Positions 8,606 through 17,450 of a stretch of 64,000 nucleotides of DNA are shown piece by piece. This DNA comes from Lutimonas zeaxanthinifaciens (lineage in GTDB: Bacteria; Bacteroidota; Bacteroidia; Flavobacteriales; Flavobacteriaceae), in assembly GCF_030503675.1 (NCBI RefSeq), contig NZ_CP129964.1, positions 3,410,001-3,474,000 on the forward strand, given 5' to 3'. A program made the position numbers and the translations under genes. The notes under the pieces are model-generated. The model had not been told where the DNA came from and did not search any database. It saw nothing but the letters and a program-made list of their open reading frames with translations. Positions within the stretch are counted from its first letter, which is position 1. Each line of letters starts with the position of its first letter.

Positions 8606-9676
8606 ATGAAAATTTCGAGACCTCTTACTATTGGGTTGACTACATTGGCATGGGTTCTTTTATTATTTGTTGGCTGCATCCAAGATCAGCAAAAATCAAA
8701 AGATAATGATACTCCCTTTCAATACAATCAAACTAAGTTCAGCCAGGCATTTCCCTGGACTGGCGAGAATTTTAAAAACAATCCCGCAAACTTTCAATTT
8801 GCAATCATCGGAGACCGAACAGGTGGTGCGAATGTTAAGGGAACCTATGCAGCAGCAATGGATCAACTAAACCTTCTTCAGCCTGAATTTGTGATCAATG
8901 TAGGGGATTTGATTGAAGGATACACGCGAGAAAAAGAAGAATTGCATTCTCAATGGAATGAAGTAGAAGGCTTAATTTCTAAACTCAAGATGCCTTTTTT
9001 TTATACCCCCGGCAATCATGACCTAAGTTATCCTGAGGCCAAAGAGGTTTGGAACGAACGTTTTGGCCAGGGCTATTACTCCTTTTTGTACCACAATGTT
9101 CTGTTTCTTGTACTGAACAGTGAAGATGCTCAGAGAATGGAGCCCCCTCCTGGGATGGAGGAAAGCATAAAACTATATAACAGGTTACAAACCGAGAACC
9201 CTCAAAAAGCAAAAGAAATGCTGGCCGAATTCATGAAAGACGAAGCCGTGGTAGCCGGACTGACCAAACCCGTGGAATTTCCTGAAGAACAGTTGAACTG
9301 GATCAAAAATACCTTACAGGAGCATTCAAATGTACGCTGGACCTTTCTTTTTATGCACGAACCTGCATGGGAAAACCCATCGGAGAGTTTTAGGGAAATT
9401 CAATTACTTCTTAAAGGAAGATCCTTTACCTGGTTTGCTGGTCATTTGCACTATTATGATTATGACAATATCGATGGTAGTGAATACATCACAATGGGCC
9501 CCGCCGGTGCTTCCTGGCATCATGACGGGCCAGGCAATGTGGATCATATTACCTGGGTGACCATGAAAGAAGAGGGCCCTGAAATTGGCAATATTGCACT
9601 AAAAGGAATATTTGATCGAAAAGGCCTGGATACAACCATGTTTGGAGCCTATGACAGGAAAGGGTTGCCAGAATAA
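8606..9676 (+). CDS. Lipoprotein calcineurin-like metallophosphoesterase
   Basis: 356 residues. A lipobox FVGC places the lipid-anchored Cys at residue 24, so the enzyme is extracytoplasmic. All five metallophosphatase blocks are present: GDRTGG near 69-74, NVGDLIEG with Asp101, TPGNHD near 134-139, FMHEPAW, and AGHLHYYDYD (GHxH). The family uses a two-metal centre to hydrolyse phosphomonoesters, phosphodiesters or nucleotides; the substrate is not determinable here. It probably shares a transcript with the preceding propeller-like gene. Confidence 0.88.
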   Translation: MKISRPLTIGLTTLAWVLLLFVGCIQDQQKSKDNDTPFQYNQTKFSQAFPWTGENFKNNPANFQFAIIGDRTGGANVKGTYAAAMDQLNLLQPEFVINVGDLIEGYTREKEELHSQWNEVEGLISKLKMPFFYTPGNHDLSYPEAKEVWNERFGQGYYSFLYHNVLFLVLNSEDAQRMEPPPGMEESIKLYNRLQTENPQKAKEMLAEFMKDEAVVAGLTKPVEFPEEQLNWIKNTLQEHSNVRWTFLFMHEPAWENPSESFREIQLLLKGRSFTWFAGHLHYYDYDNIDGSEYITMGPAGASWHHDGPGNVDHITWVTMKEEGPEIGNIALKGIFDRKGLDTTMFGAYDRKGLPE

Positions 9677-9708
9677 ATTCTTTTATTGTTTTAGGACTGA
9701 TTTAAAGA

Positions 9709-9915
9709 CTATTCATCTAAAATTCCGAAGGTCACTTTGGCATTAATACGATACTCACTTACCTTGTTGTCTTTAACCATAGCCTGCATATCCTGAATAT
9801 AAACGGATTTGATGTTTTTAATAGTTTTTGACGCTTCTTTAAGGACTTGATCTACTGCATCCTCCCAGCTCACGGTGGAATTTCCTAAAATCTCTACTAC
9901 TTTTAAAACTGACAT
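9709..9915 (-). CDS. Dodecin family flavin-binding protein
   Basis: 68 residues, the usual dodecin length. The sequence MSVLKVVEILGNSTVSWEDAVDQ carries the typical beta-strand, then the SWEDA motif at the start of the single helix that leads to the flavin site, followed by a second and third strand (VYIQDMQAMV and YRINAKVTFGILDE). Dodecins form hollow dodecamers that bind riboflavin, FMN or CoA and serve as flavin buffers or stores in the cytoplasm. It is a single-gene unit transcribed against its neighbour. Confidence 0.92.
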   Translation of the reverse strand: MSVLKVVEILGNSTVSWEDAVDQVLKEASKTIKNIKSVYIQDMQAMVKDNKVSEYRINAKVTFGILDE

Positions 9916-10269
9916 ATCATTGATTTTTAAATTAATGACAAAAGTTACGAATGATTCCTAATTTGATTAATGACCCTCATCAACCGGATTGATGATTTTC
10001 ATCATTGTAAACCTTTCCTGAATTTTCTGTTGCCTAGTGTTGTAGAAACTCATAATCTTGAACCATTTGCCTACTAACCTAGTTGGGTATGCCAAAAAAT
10101 AAGTGTATCTTTAAACAAAATCCTACCTTTTTTAAAAACTAAATCCTCTGACTTATGTTTGTCCAAACGTGGAAATTCTTGTCAACGCTAAAAGGTTTAG
10201 TGCCTTTTAGATAGACAAGTGAACACACAATCGACCGGGAAAAGGATTATCCCCTAATCAAAATAATAT
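9916..10269. other. 354-base intergenic region with a structured leader
   Basis: No gene fits here. Left part: upstream region of dodecin. Near 10112 there is TATCTTTA, one base from the TAnnTTTG -7 box. The most notable element is the long hairpin described separately at 10178-10219, about 50 bases before the amidohydrolase start. Confidence 0.6.
10178..10219 (+). promoter_or_regulatory. Two-part hairpin in the leader of the amidohydrolase gene
   Basis: CTTGTC (10178-10183) pairs with GACAAG (10214-10219), and inside it CTAAAAGG (10188-10195) pairs with CCTTTTAG (10203-10210) around a 7-base loop. The two perfect stems, 14 bp in all, are separated by a small internal loop (4 and 3 bases). 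No T-run follows, so this is not a simple terminator. It lies 51 bases before ATG 10270 and could be an RNA regulatory element or an operator. Confidence 0.55.
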
Positions 10270-12018
10270 ATGTTTAAAAAATCTATCAACATAATTTTAA
10301 TCTGTTTTACACTGTTACTTTTCCTAAAGTGTAAAGAATCAGGAAAAAGGCAAATCGAAGAAAAATCAACGTCATCAACCGCAAAGGCTAAGCAAACAGT
10401 CTATTATGGAGGTGATATCATCACCATGGCTGGAGATGAGCCTAGCTATGTGGAAGCAATAGTACAACGCGAAGGTCAAATTATATTTACCGGTACTAAG
10501 GCTGATGCGTTAGCACAATTTGAGGGAAAAGCGGAATTAGTTGACCTACAGGGAAAAACAATGCTTCCAGGTTTTATTGATGGTCACGCTCATTTTGGCG
10601 CCTTTTCAGCACAAGCTATTGGTGCTCAAATATTACCTCCGCCAGATGCCGGTGCGAATAACATTGCCGCACTGATTGATATTTTGAAAGATTGGAACAC
10701 CCCTGAAAACCGCGCATTAACGGGTTGGATCTTTGGAGCTGGATTTGACGACAGCGTTCTTGAGGAAAAGCGCTTCCCAACGAAACATGACCTGGATAAG
10801 GTGACTACTGAATTCCCGATCATGATCATTCATATTTCAGGCCATTTCGCCGCTGTAAACTCTAAAGGTTTAGAACAATTAAATATTACTGCAGAGACAA
10901 AAAATCCTGAAGGAGGGCTTATTCGAAGAGAAAACGGAAATGAACCCAATGGAGTTCTGGAAGAACTTGCTGCTATCCCATATTTTGCAAGGGCTTTAAC
11001 ACCAAAAACTTTAGAAGCAGCAGAATTATTTTTTGAGTCAGGACAAAATATGGCACTTTCTTACGGTTACACTACAGCTCAAGAAGGAAGAGCCATGTTA
11101 GAAAGTCATGCTCTTTTGTCTGGTAAAGCTAAGGAGGATAAGTTAAAGCTGGACGTGGTAAGTTATGTGGACTATATGTTTGTTGACTCCCTGATGGCAA
11201 CCAAATGGAATAGCAAAGAATATACGAAGGGTTATCGCATCGGTGGTATGAAACTTACATTAGATGGCTCACCTCAAGGAAGAACAGCCTGGAGAACGCA
11301 ACCCTATTTATTACTTCCTGATGGTGCAGAAGAGGGTTATTTAGGCTATCCGGCCATTCCTAAGGATGGTGATGTAGAAGCCATTTATAGAAAATCATTT
11401 GAAAATGACTGGCAAATCCTGACACATGCCAATGGAGATGCTGCCATGGATCAAATGATACGAACCATGTCTAAAGTTTCAAAGGATTATGATAGGAAGG
11501 ATCGGCGTAATGTTTTAATTCATGGACAGTATGTCAGAGAAGACCAATTAGATGCCTTTAAGGATCTCGATGTAATTGCCTCATTATTTCCGTTACACAC
11601 CTTTTACTGGGGTGACTGGCATAAACAGATCATTGGGGAAGAATTAGGAAATAAAATCAGCCCGACAAGATCGGCTTTAAACAAGGGTTTAAGATTAACA
11701 ATTCATACCGATGCTCCTGTTGCCTTACCTAACTTAATGCGCATGGTTGGTATTTCTGTAGAACGTAAATCCAGATCTGGACAGGTTATTGGTGAGGGTG
11801 AAAAATTAACAGCTTACGAAGCTTTAAAGAGCATAACAGAATGGTCTGCTTATCAACATTTTGAAGAAGACCATAAAGGAACGCTTGAAGAAGGGAAACT
11901 TGCAGATTTGGTTATCCTCGATAAGAATCCATTAAAGGTTGAAGAAGAAGACATTAAGGACATTGTTGTTTTAGAAACTATAAAAGCGGGAAGAACTGTA
12001 TATTCAGTTGATGATTGA
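10270..12018 (+). CDS. Lipoprotein amidohydrolase of the YtcJ/amidohydrolase_3 type
   Basis: 582 residues. The lipobox LFLKC puts the lipidated Cys at residue 21. After a small beta domain, the metal-binding HxH motif occurs in GFIDGHAHFG (His106, His108). Further probable metal or catalytic positions lie in LTHANGDAAMD (His), LIHGQYV (His) and TIHTDAPV (Asp). The C-terminal block KGTLEEGKLADLVILDKNPL is the standard closing beta-sandwich of this family. Members hydrolyse N-substituted formamides and other amides; the lipid anchor suggests periplasmic action. The gene has a long leader carrying a hairpin. Specific substrate unknown. Confidence 0.85.
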   Translation: MFKKSINIILICFTLLLFLKCKESGKRQIEEKSTSSTAKAKQTVYYGGDIITMAGDEPSYVEAIVQREGQIIFTGTKADALAQFEGKAELVDLQGKTMLPGFIDGHAHFGAFSAQAIGAQILPPPDAGANNIAALIDILKDWNTPENRALTGWIFGAGFDDSVLEEKRFPTKHDLDKVTTEFPIMIIHISGHFAAVNSKGLEQLNITAETKNPEGGLIRRENGNEPNGVLEELAAIPYFARALTPKTLEAAELFFESGQNMALSYGYTTAQEGRAMLESHALLSGKAKEDKLKLDVVSYVDYMFVDSLMATKWNSKEYTKGYRIGGMKLTLDGSPQGRTAWRTQPYLLLPDGAEEGYLGYPAIPKDGDVEAIYRKSFENDWQILTHANGDAAMDQMIRTMSKVSKDYDRKDRRNVLIHGQYVREDQLDAFKDLDVIASLFPLHTFYWGDWHKQIIGEELGNKISPTRSALNKGLRLTIHTDAPVALPNLMRMVGISVERKSRSGQVIGEGEKLTAYEALKSITEWSAYQHFEEDHKGTLEEGKLADLVILDKNPLKVEEEDIKDIVVLETIKAGRTVYSVDD

Positions 12019-12053
12019 TTGCTCTAAGCAAATGATAAATTAAAATTATACAA

Positions 12054-12782
12054 ATGATGCGATTAAATAAATGGCTTTGTAGTGCTCTAAATATTAGTTT
12101 GCTCAAAAATTTTTGTGTCGGCATGAATGCATGTATAGTTATAATCCTTATTTCATTTATGTCTTGTGAATCGGATCAGGGCGCACAAACGCTTTGGGTA
12201 AATAGTGCAAAAGTTGATTGTGTTGGGGTTGGCCCCATGCAATGCTTTCAAATTAAAAGTAGCGAGAATGAGGACTGGACCAACCTGTATCAGGAAATTT
12301 CAGGGTTCGATTTTGAACCAGGCTATATCTACAAGCTTCAAGTTGTCATTGACACTTTGGATAAAAGCACCTTACCTGCTGATAAATCGTATTTGGAATA
12401 CCGGCTTCTTGAAGTTTTATCAAAAGAAAGAGATCCTTTTTTATCGCTTCATGATATTTGGGTCGTCACCGATATATCGGGTTTAGAGACAGGAGTCGCT
12501 GGATCAGGGCCTCGCCCATATCTGGAAATTGATATTCGAAGCATGAGCATAATGGGATCGGATGGTTGTAATCAATACAAAGCAAAAATAGAGTCCTTAT
12601 CTGAAAACAAAATAAGGTTTGGTCCCATCATGGGAACCAAAAAGGCTTGTCTGCATATGAGTATCCCGAACAGTTACAACGCGGCTCTGGCCAAAGTGAG
12701 TTATTTTAAACGAGAAGGACTGTCTTTAGAATTTTACAATGAAAATAATGTAAAACTCCTAACCTTTAAAAAAGTGGACTGA
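12054..12782 (+). CDS. Lipoprotein with DUF4377 and META domains
   Basis: 242 residues from ATG 12054; an internal ATG at 12123 would give a more typical short lipoprotein signal peptide (MNACIVIILISFMSC), and I cannot decide between them. Downstream of the lipobox Cys comes a DUF4377-like module (LWVNSAKVDCVGVGPMQC...Y.LQV...LEYRLLEV), then a META-like domain (...GSDGCNQYKAKIESLSENKIRFGP..GTKKAC), as in HslJ-type stress lipoproteins. It lies 35 bases after the amidohydrolase gene and may be cotranscribed. META lipoproteins are linked to stress or antibiotic tolerance in other bacteria; the role here is unknown. Confidence 0.8.
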   Translation: MMRLNKWLCSALNISLLKNFCVGMNACIVIILISFMSCESDQGAQTLWVNSAKVDCVGVGPMQCFQIKSSENEDWTNLYQEISGFDFEPGYIYKLQVVIDTLDKSTLPADKSYLEYRLLEVLSKERDPFLSLHDIWVVTDISGLETGVAGSGPRPYLEIDIRSMSIMGSDGCNQYKAKIESLSENKIRFGPIMGTKKACLHMSIPNSYNAALAKVSYFKREGLSLEFYNENNVKLLTFKKVD

Positions 12783-12950
12783 AATTAAGAACCTCTAAAG
12801 ATAAGAAGAGAGTATCTTAATAATATGTACTACGATTACAAATATTGTAGTTATCATTGACTTCAAAACTTTGATTTAGAAAATATTACAGATAAAATTG
12901 TTCTGCATCAAACGGATGCAATATGCACTATAAAAAGATATTGACATTGC

Positions 12951-12967
12951 AGGCTAATTAGCCTTTT
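12951..12967. terminator. Small hairpin with short T-run between convergent genes
   Basis: AGGCT, loop AATT, AGCCT followed by TTT, located just before the stop of the minus-strand gene ending at 12973. The stem is only 5 bp and the T-run short, so terminator function is weakly supported. Confidence 0.3.
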
Positions 12968-12972
12968 AGTGG

Positions 12973-13428
12973 TTATATGACCTTACCTTCTTTCTCGGCC
13001 TCGGCGTCTTTGGACCTACCGATAAGTATTCCAATCAACATACCCATACAAATACCGAGGGATATTCCCATTGATTTATCAGAAGCTTCTCCAATAAGGA
13101 TTCCAAAGGTTACTCCGAAAACCATTCCCACAATTAAATACAGATTTTGATAATGATTTTTAGTGGTCAGAGAAAATGATTCATTCAAAAATTCCTTAAA
13201 ACTATGGAGCTGTTTCTTAAAATACCTTTTTCTGTTTTTAGGTTCTGATTCCAAATTCAGGTCCTGCAATTTCTCTTCTACAGACTCTATTTCTTCTTTA
13301 GAAAGACCTCTTTCGTCTAATCGTTTCAAAATATGAATAAACTCTTTGTACACTCTTATTTCGGATTCCTTTGTTGATTCATTTTTCAAACTTGTAAGTA
13401 AGCTAATTGCCTTATCTATTGTCATCAT
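12973..13428 (-). CDS. Membrane protein of unknown function with two C-terminal helices
   Basis: 151 residues if translation begins at ATG 13428 (a second ATG follows at 13425); a TTG at 13464 is possible but less likely. The N-terminal about 100 residues are charged and helical, with a segment ERGLSKEEIESVEEKLQDLNL suggesting a coiled coil. Two Gly-rich hydrophobic segments follow (LIVGMVFGVTFGILIGEA and MGISLGICMGMLIGILIG), ending in a charged tail. I do not recognise the family. It lies about 100 bases downstream of the membrane protein/ECF sigma pair on the same strand and may belong to that unit. Confidence 0.65.
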   Translation of the reverse strand: MMTIDKAISLLTSLKNESTKESEIRVYKEFIHILKRLDERGLSKEEIESVEEKLQDLNLESEPKNRKRYFKKQLHSFKEFLNESFSLTTKNHYQNLYLIVGMVFGVTFGILIGEASDKSMGISLGICMGMLIGILIGRSKDAEAEKEGKVI

Positions 13429-13534
13429 GTTCACTGTTTTTTCTTGGTTAGTGGCCAATAACAATATTTATTACAGGTAAAAGGTGGTTTTTTTAATTTC
13501 ATTCATATAACACTCGTTGTCAGACTATTATAAA

Positions 13535-14194
13535 TTAATTATTTTTCAGTTCCTCCATATCAGCCATTAATTCATCCAACTTTTTGAATACTCTGCCATA
13601 AACAATATTCAAATCCCATCTGTATATTATTCCCCCCAGCAATGTTAGGATAATTACAATAACAAGAACCGCGATGATTCCAATCAGAGGAACTCCCTGA
13701 ACAAGATACATCTCAGGATAGCTATTCAATAGTTTATCAACCAGCCTTTCACCCAATAACTCTCCTCGAACATCTTTAAACCAAAATCCAATGATAAAAG
13801 ACATAAAAATAATTGGATACAAAAATCGAGACCCGCGCTCATTGATGTTTATCTGATCTTTGATCCATTCATTGAAAGCTTTTAAGTATTGATAACTGCT
13901 GGCGCCCTTATCAATTTTCTCCAACTCATTAAGCAATCGCTTATTGACTGCCACAAGAATGCTCAGCGTTACAAAAAATATGATCCCCATAAGTGGGATG
14001 CCTATAAAAAATGAGACGATCAAAAAAACGGATGAAAACACCACGATGGCAATCAGGTTTATTTTAAACATTCTTTTGAACTTGTCAATGATATGAATTG
14101 ACTTTCTATTGTAGAGGTCCATTATTTTTGGAGCCACTAAGGCATCTTTTTTCAGAAATCCTTCTTTCCAAATACTTTCAATTGATTTTTCCAT
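13535..14194 (-). CDS. Membrane protein coupled to an ECF sigma factor (possible regulator)
   Basis: 219 residues. Four hydrophobic stretches are visible: INLIAIVVFSSVFLIVSFFIG and IPLMGIIFFVTLSILVAV near 45-85, FLYPIIFMSFIIGFWF near 123-138, and PLIGIIAVLVIVIILTLLGGII near 170-190. The N-terminus (about 40 residues) is charged and cytoplasmic. The ATG lies inside the end of the sigma factor gene (17-base overlap), so the two are translationally linked. By position it is a candidate anti-sigma factor or sensor, but there is no recognisable ASD/zinc motif, so this is inference only. Confidence 0.7.
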   Translation of the reverse strand: MEKSIESIWKEGFLKKDALVAPKIMDLYNRKSIHIIDKFKRMFKINLIAIVVFSSVFLIVSFFIGIPLMGIIFFVTLSILVAVNKRLLNELEKIDKGASSYQYLKAFNEWIKDQININERGSRFLYPIIFMSFIIGFWFKDVRGELLGERLVDKLLNSYPEMYLVQGVPLIGIIAVLVIVIILTLLGGIIYRWDLNIVYGRVFKKLDELMADMEELKNN

Positions 14195-14669
14195 CCAGGA
14201 TCTTTTTTAATCGTTCTTTAATTCTTTTAATTCTAACTCCTATATTATTCTTGTTCGTACCTAAAATATCTGCTATTTCCTGGTAGGACTTTTCATCGAG
14301 GTATAATAATATGACACCCCTGTCAACTTCGGACAGCTGTTTGATACCGTCGTAAAGTATATTCAGATTTTCATCATCAAAGACGCCGCTTTCCTCACCA
14401 ACTTCCTCAGGGACATAATCAGACGCAAAATGCTGAACATTCCTTTTTTTCTTTTTCAACAAGGTCATACACACATTCAGGGTAATTCTGTACACCCAGG
14501 TAGACCATTCAGATTCAGCCCTGAAATTATCTCTGCTCCGCCAGATCTGCAGGCATACCTCCTGGTAGTAATCATCAAAATCTTGCTGAGAGTTCGTATA
14601 GGCTCTGCATAATTTTATGATGATACCGGCGTATGGTAAAATGGATACTTTGTAAAAATCTTCACTCAC
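14178..14669 (-). CDS. ECF-type RNA polymerase sigma factor
   Basis: 163 residues. Region 2 is visible as DFDDYYQEVCLQIWRS (core-binding 2.1/2.2) and WVYRITLNVCMTLLKKKKRN (2.4), and region 4 as LSEVDRGVILLYLDEKSYQEI followed by ADILGTNKNNIGVRIKRIKERL, a helix-turn-helix for -35 recognition. There is no C-terminal extension, as expected for ECF factors. The downstream gene overlaps it by 17 bases and encodes a multi-pass membrane protein, the usual layout of a sigma factor with its membrane-bound regulator. The signal and regulon are unknown. Confidence 0.9.
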   Translation of the reverse strand: MSEDFYKVSILPYAGIIIKLCRAYTNSQQDFDDYYQEVCLQIWRSRDNFRAESEWSTWVYRITLNVCMTLLKKKKRNVQHFASDYVPEEVGEESGVFDDENLNILYDGIKQLSEVDRGVILLYLDEKSYQEIADILGTNKNNIGVRIKRIKERLKKILDGKIN

Positions 14670-14775
14670 TTAATGGAATTAGTGGCTGGAAAAGGGAATT
14701 ATTACACCCTGTGTCAACTTTTTTTAAAAATAAATAAATAACTGCAGTGAATTTAATTTTTCTTTTTCGGGGTTT

Positions 14776-15144
14776 CTATCGAGAAAGTAACCACGATATT
14801 CGATCAAAAGAGAAAATATAATGAAAGATCACGAGTACTCCGTAAATGATACAAAGTCTTTGGTATCCCAGATCATAGAAGAACCATAAGGCAAACCCAA
14901 AAATACTGAATTCAATAAATAATCTAAGAATCCCGGGAACCGGAACTGGAGCCTTGCCCGAACGGCTTGGATCATCTGGAACATTGAAAATACCCCAAAC
15001 CAGCATCACTACTCCCGGCATGAATATAGCGAGGACCACTGAGGGCCATCCCTCAATCTGCTTATATCCCCATAGAGAGAAAATAACCAAAAAAACTAGT
15101 TCGAGTATAAACCTAAAAAAAAGATTGACAGGGTGAGATCCCAT
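14776..15144 (-). CDS. YrdB-family (DUF2568) membrane protein
   Basis: 122 residues with four hydrophobic segments. The signature WGIFNVPDDPSRSGKAPVPVPG between helices two and three is diagnostic of the YrdB/DUF2568 family (small integral membrane proteins of unknown function). Family length matches. It appears to be transcribed alone or with the small secreted protein gene upstream. Confidence 0.88.
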   Translation of the reverse strand: MGSHPVNLFFRFILELVFLVIFSLWGYKQIEGWPSVVLAIFMPGVVMLVWGIFNVPDDPSRSGKAPVPVPGILRLFIEFSIFGFALWFFYDLGYQRLCIIYGVLVIFHYIFSFDRISWLLSR

Positions 15145-15192
15145 AAAAATTATTTCAAAATCTACGTTGATGAAACAATGTGTTTGACTCTT

Positions 15193-15576
15193 TTACTCTA
15201 ATTTATAAACCACTGATACACCATCCTCCTGAACGGCTAAAACACATTTATCACGATATCCTACATCTCCGTAATAACCCCGAAACTGAACAAACAAATC
15301 TGCTCCTATCACCTCATATAATTCTCCAGGGCCATCAGAAATTTCAATTTCATATTGGCCCGATTCAAACTTTACTTCTGATTTAGCGTAAATAATACTT
15401 ATGTGATTACCATATTCATCAAGGGTGCCATAATCAAGTTCAATCTTCTTGTAAAAAGAATCAACTGAAAAAGATTCATAGTCCTGTAAACTGGCCCCGT
15501 TATATTCTTTTAGTTCCTGTCCAATGGATAATTGGCTTACTAAAAACAACCCCAAAATCAAATGTTTATATTTCAT
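15193..15576 (-). CDS. Small secreted protein of unknown function
   Basis: 127 residues with a signal peptide (MKYKHLILGLFLVSQLSIGQ). The mature part is short, acidic and beta-rich (KSEVKFESGQYEIEISDGPG, LFVQFRGYYGDV), with a single Cys near the end. I do not recognise a family. It sits between an M1 peptidase gene and a YrdB-type gene on the same strand, with gaps of about 50-100 bases. Confidence 0.6.
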   Translation of the reverse strand: MKYKHLILGLFLVSQLSIGQELKEYNGASLQDYESFSVDSFYKKIELDYGTLDEYGNHISIIYAKSEVKFESGQYEIEISDGPGELYEVIGADLFVQFRGYYGDVGYRDKCVLAVQEDGVSVVYKLE

Positions 15577-15673
15577 GATCGATTATTTATGCCTAAATAT
15601 AATATCAAAGCGTCTTATTTTCAAGTATATAACTGATAAATTACAGATCAATTTTCTGAAAAACCTTTTTTTA

Positions 15674-17257
15674 TCACTCATCAAACAACAGCCAGACTTC
15701 CGGATCTATGATGACTTCATCAGGTTTGTTCTCTACTATGGCTTCAAATGATTCCGAAGAATTACTTATTTCAAATTTAATCGTATCGATTTTGTCTCCA
15801 GATCTTATACCAAACTCAATGGGAAAGTGAAAAACATGATGCTCTTGAAGCTGCTCTATATTGATGATCAGTTTTCCTTTTTTGTACTTCCATGACCATT
15901 TGATTTCAGGATATCCTTTCACATAGAGCCACTGATCAAAGAAAATCCCAAGGTCCTCTCCAGAAACCTCTTCCATGACTTCCTTAAAATCAGAACTCAA
16001 TGCGTTACCATCCTTAAATTTTTGATAATAGGACTGGATTCCTTTCCAAAAAACTTCTTCTCCAAGCCGGTAACGTAACATATTCAGTACCCAGCCTCCT
16101 TTTTGATAGGAATTTCTGTTCAAGACCTTCATAGGATCAGAAATTGTCAAGTCAACAATAGGAGCAGGCTTTTTTTCGTAGTATTCAATAACCTCTTTCC
16201 TGTCTTGAATCAGCTCCTCTTTTCTCTTTATATTCCCGCTAACTGATTCCTGATATAAAATGGCAAAATAGGTTGCAAATCCTTCACTGAGCCATACGTG
16301 ATTCCAATTACTTTCTGATGCGGAATCTCCAAACCATTGATGGGCTATTTCATGTGCCATCAATCGCTGTAACTCTTTTTTCCCGTTTATTGCATTCTCT
16401 GCGTAGGCAATGGTTCCTGCATTTTCAAGGCCACCCCATTGTGTTTTGGCTTGCATATTTGCAAGTTTGGAATAAGAATATGGCCCTATATTTTGAATGA
16501 AATAATTCAGAATTTTTGGAGCTTCCTCAAAGTCCTCAAATCCTTCTTTTCTGTTTTCGGGATATACCCATGCACTGACTTCAATATCACCAACTTTTCC
16601 CAGGTTTTTATAGGCAAATTTTGTAACTCCTATGGTCATTACCTTGGTTGCTACGGAGGCATCTTCAAAGTAATGTGTTAGTTTCTCTCCATTCCCTAAA
16701 TTACTTTCCTCAATTTTAATTCCGGTGGCTACAACATCATAATGCTCCGGGGCATAAATTTCAAATTCAACAGAAGCCTTGTCATAAGGGTGATCAACCG
16801 TCGGTAGCCAATGTCGAGCCAGATTAGGCCAGTTATCTCCAAAAAAAGATCGCTGCCCGTATTTAGTAGTATCTATAACAAGTCCACGCTCAGGAATTCC
16901 CTTGTACTTGATTTCATAAATTCTTGTACCAGTTCCTTTTCTGTCGGGAGAAATTAAGAGTTTATTTTTGGAATATTCATATTTAACTTCTTTCTGATCT
17001 TCCAAAACATGTATCAGTTCCATCCCGTATTTTCCTGATTTTCCAACGAGGTCCAGGCTGAACTCCTCAACATCCTTTGCAAAATTAACTTTAATCTCTG
17101 CCTTTCCCAGGATAACATTCGATTCATCATTTAGTGAAAGTTGAAAACAATAGTGTAACACATCTGCCGACTTGTTTTTTTGATACGCGTCCTGCGCAAG
17201 AACAAAATTGAAAACAAAGAGAAATAAAAATGTTGCTATGTAGTATCTGAAAATCAT
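15674..17257 (-). CDS. M1-family metallopeptidase (aminopeptidase N-like)
   Basis: 527 residues, with a signal peptide (residues 1-21, FNFVLAQ). The gluzincin site is complete: HEIAHQW with His302, Glu303, His306, and the third zinc ligand Glu325 in NHVWLSEGFATYF. The exopeptidase motif of M1 enzymes appears as GGLENAGTIAY (usual GAMEN). The protein lacks the long C-terminal helical domain of E. coli PepN, as is common for secreted short M1 proteins in Bacteroidota. It should cleave N-terminal residues from peptides in the periplasm or outside, for peptide feeding. Confidence 0.9.
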   Translation of the reverse strand: MIFRYYIATFLFLFVFNFVLAQDAYQKNKSADVLHYCFQLSLNDESNVILGKAEIKVNFAKDVEEFSLDLVGKSGKYGMELIHVLEDQKEVKYEYSKNKLLISPDRKGTGTRIYEIKYKGIPERGLVIDTTKYGQRSFFGDNWPNLARHWLPTVDHPYDKASVEFEIYAPEHYDVVATGIKIEESNLGNGEKLTHYFEDASVATKVMTIGVTKFAYKNLGKVGDIEVSAWVYPENRKEGFEDFEEAPKILNYFIQNIGPYSYSKLANMQAKTQWGGLENAGTIAYAENAINGKKELQRLMAHEIAHQWFGDSASESNWNHVWLSEGFATYFAILYQESVSGNIKRKEELIQDRKEVIEYYEKKPAPIVDLTISDPMKVLNRNSYQKGGWVLNMLRYRLGEEVFWKGIQSYYQKFKDGNALSSDFKEVMEEVSGEDLGIFFDQWLYVKGYPEIKWSWKYKKGKLIINIEQLQEHHVFHFPIEFGIRSGDKIDTIKFEISNSSESFEAIVENKPDEVIIDPEVWLLFDE

Positions 17258-17450
17258 TTAAAAAGCGTTAGGATTATTTCAAGAAAATCGGCCATATTTA
17301 TTTTATGCCCGGAAATTTCTCAATTTCCGGGGAAATTACAAAATAATCGGATTCACTGAGTTTTTTCTCTCGATTCGGTAACTGACATTAATCACTTGCT
17401 CTTTACAGGATTTGATTATATTGCGCATTAATTTCAGTTGAACTTGAAAT

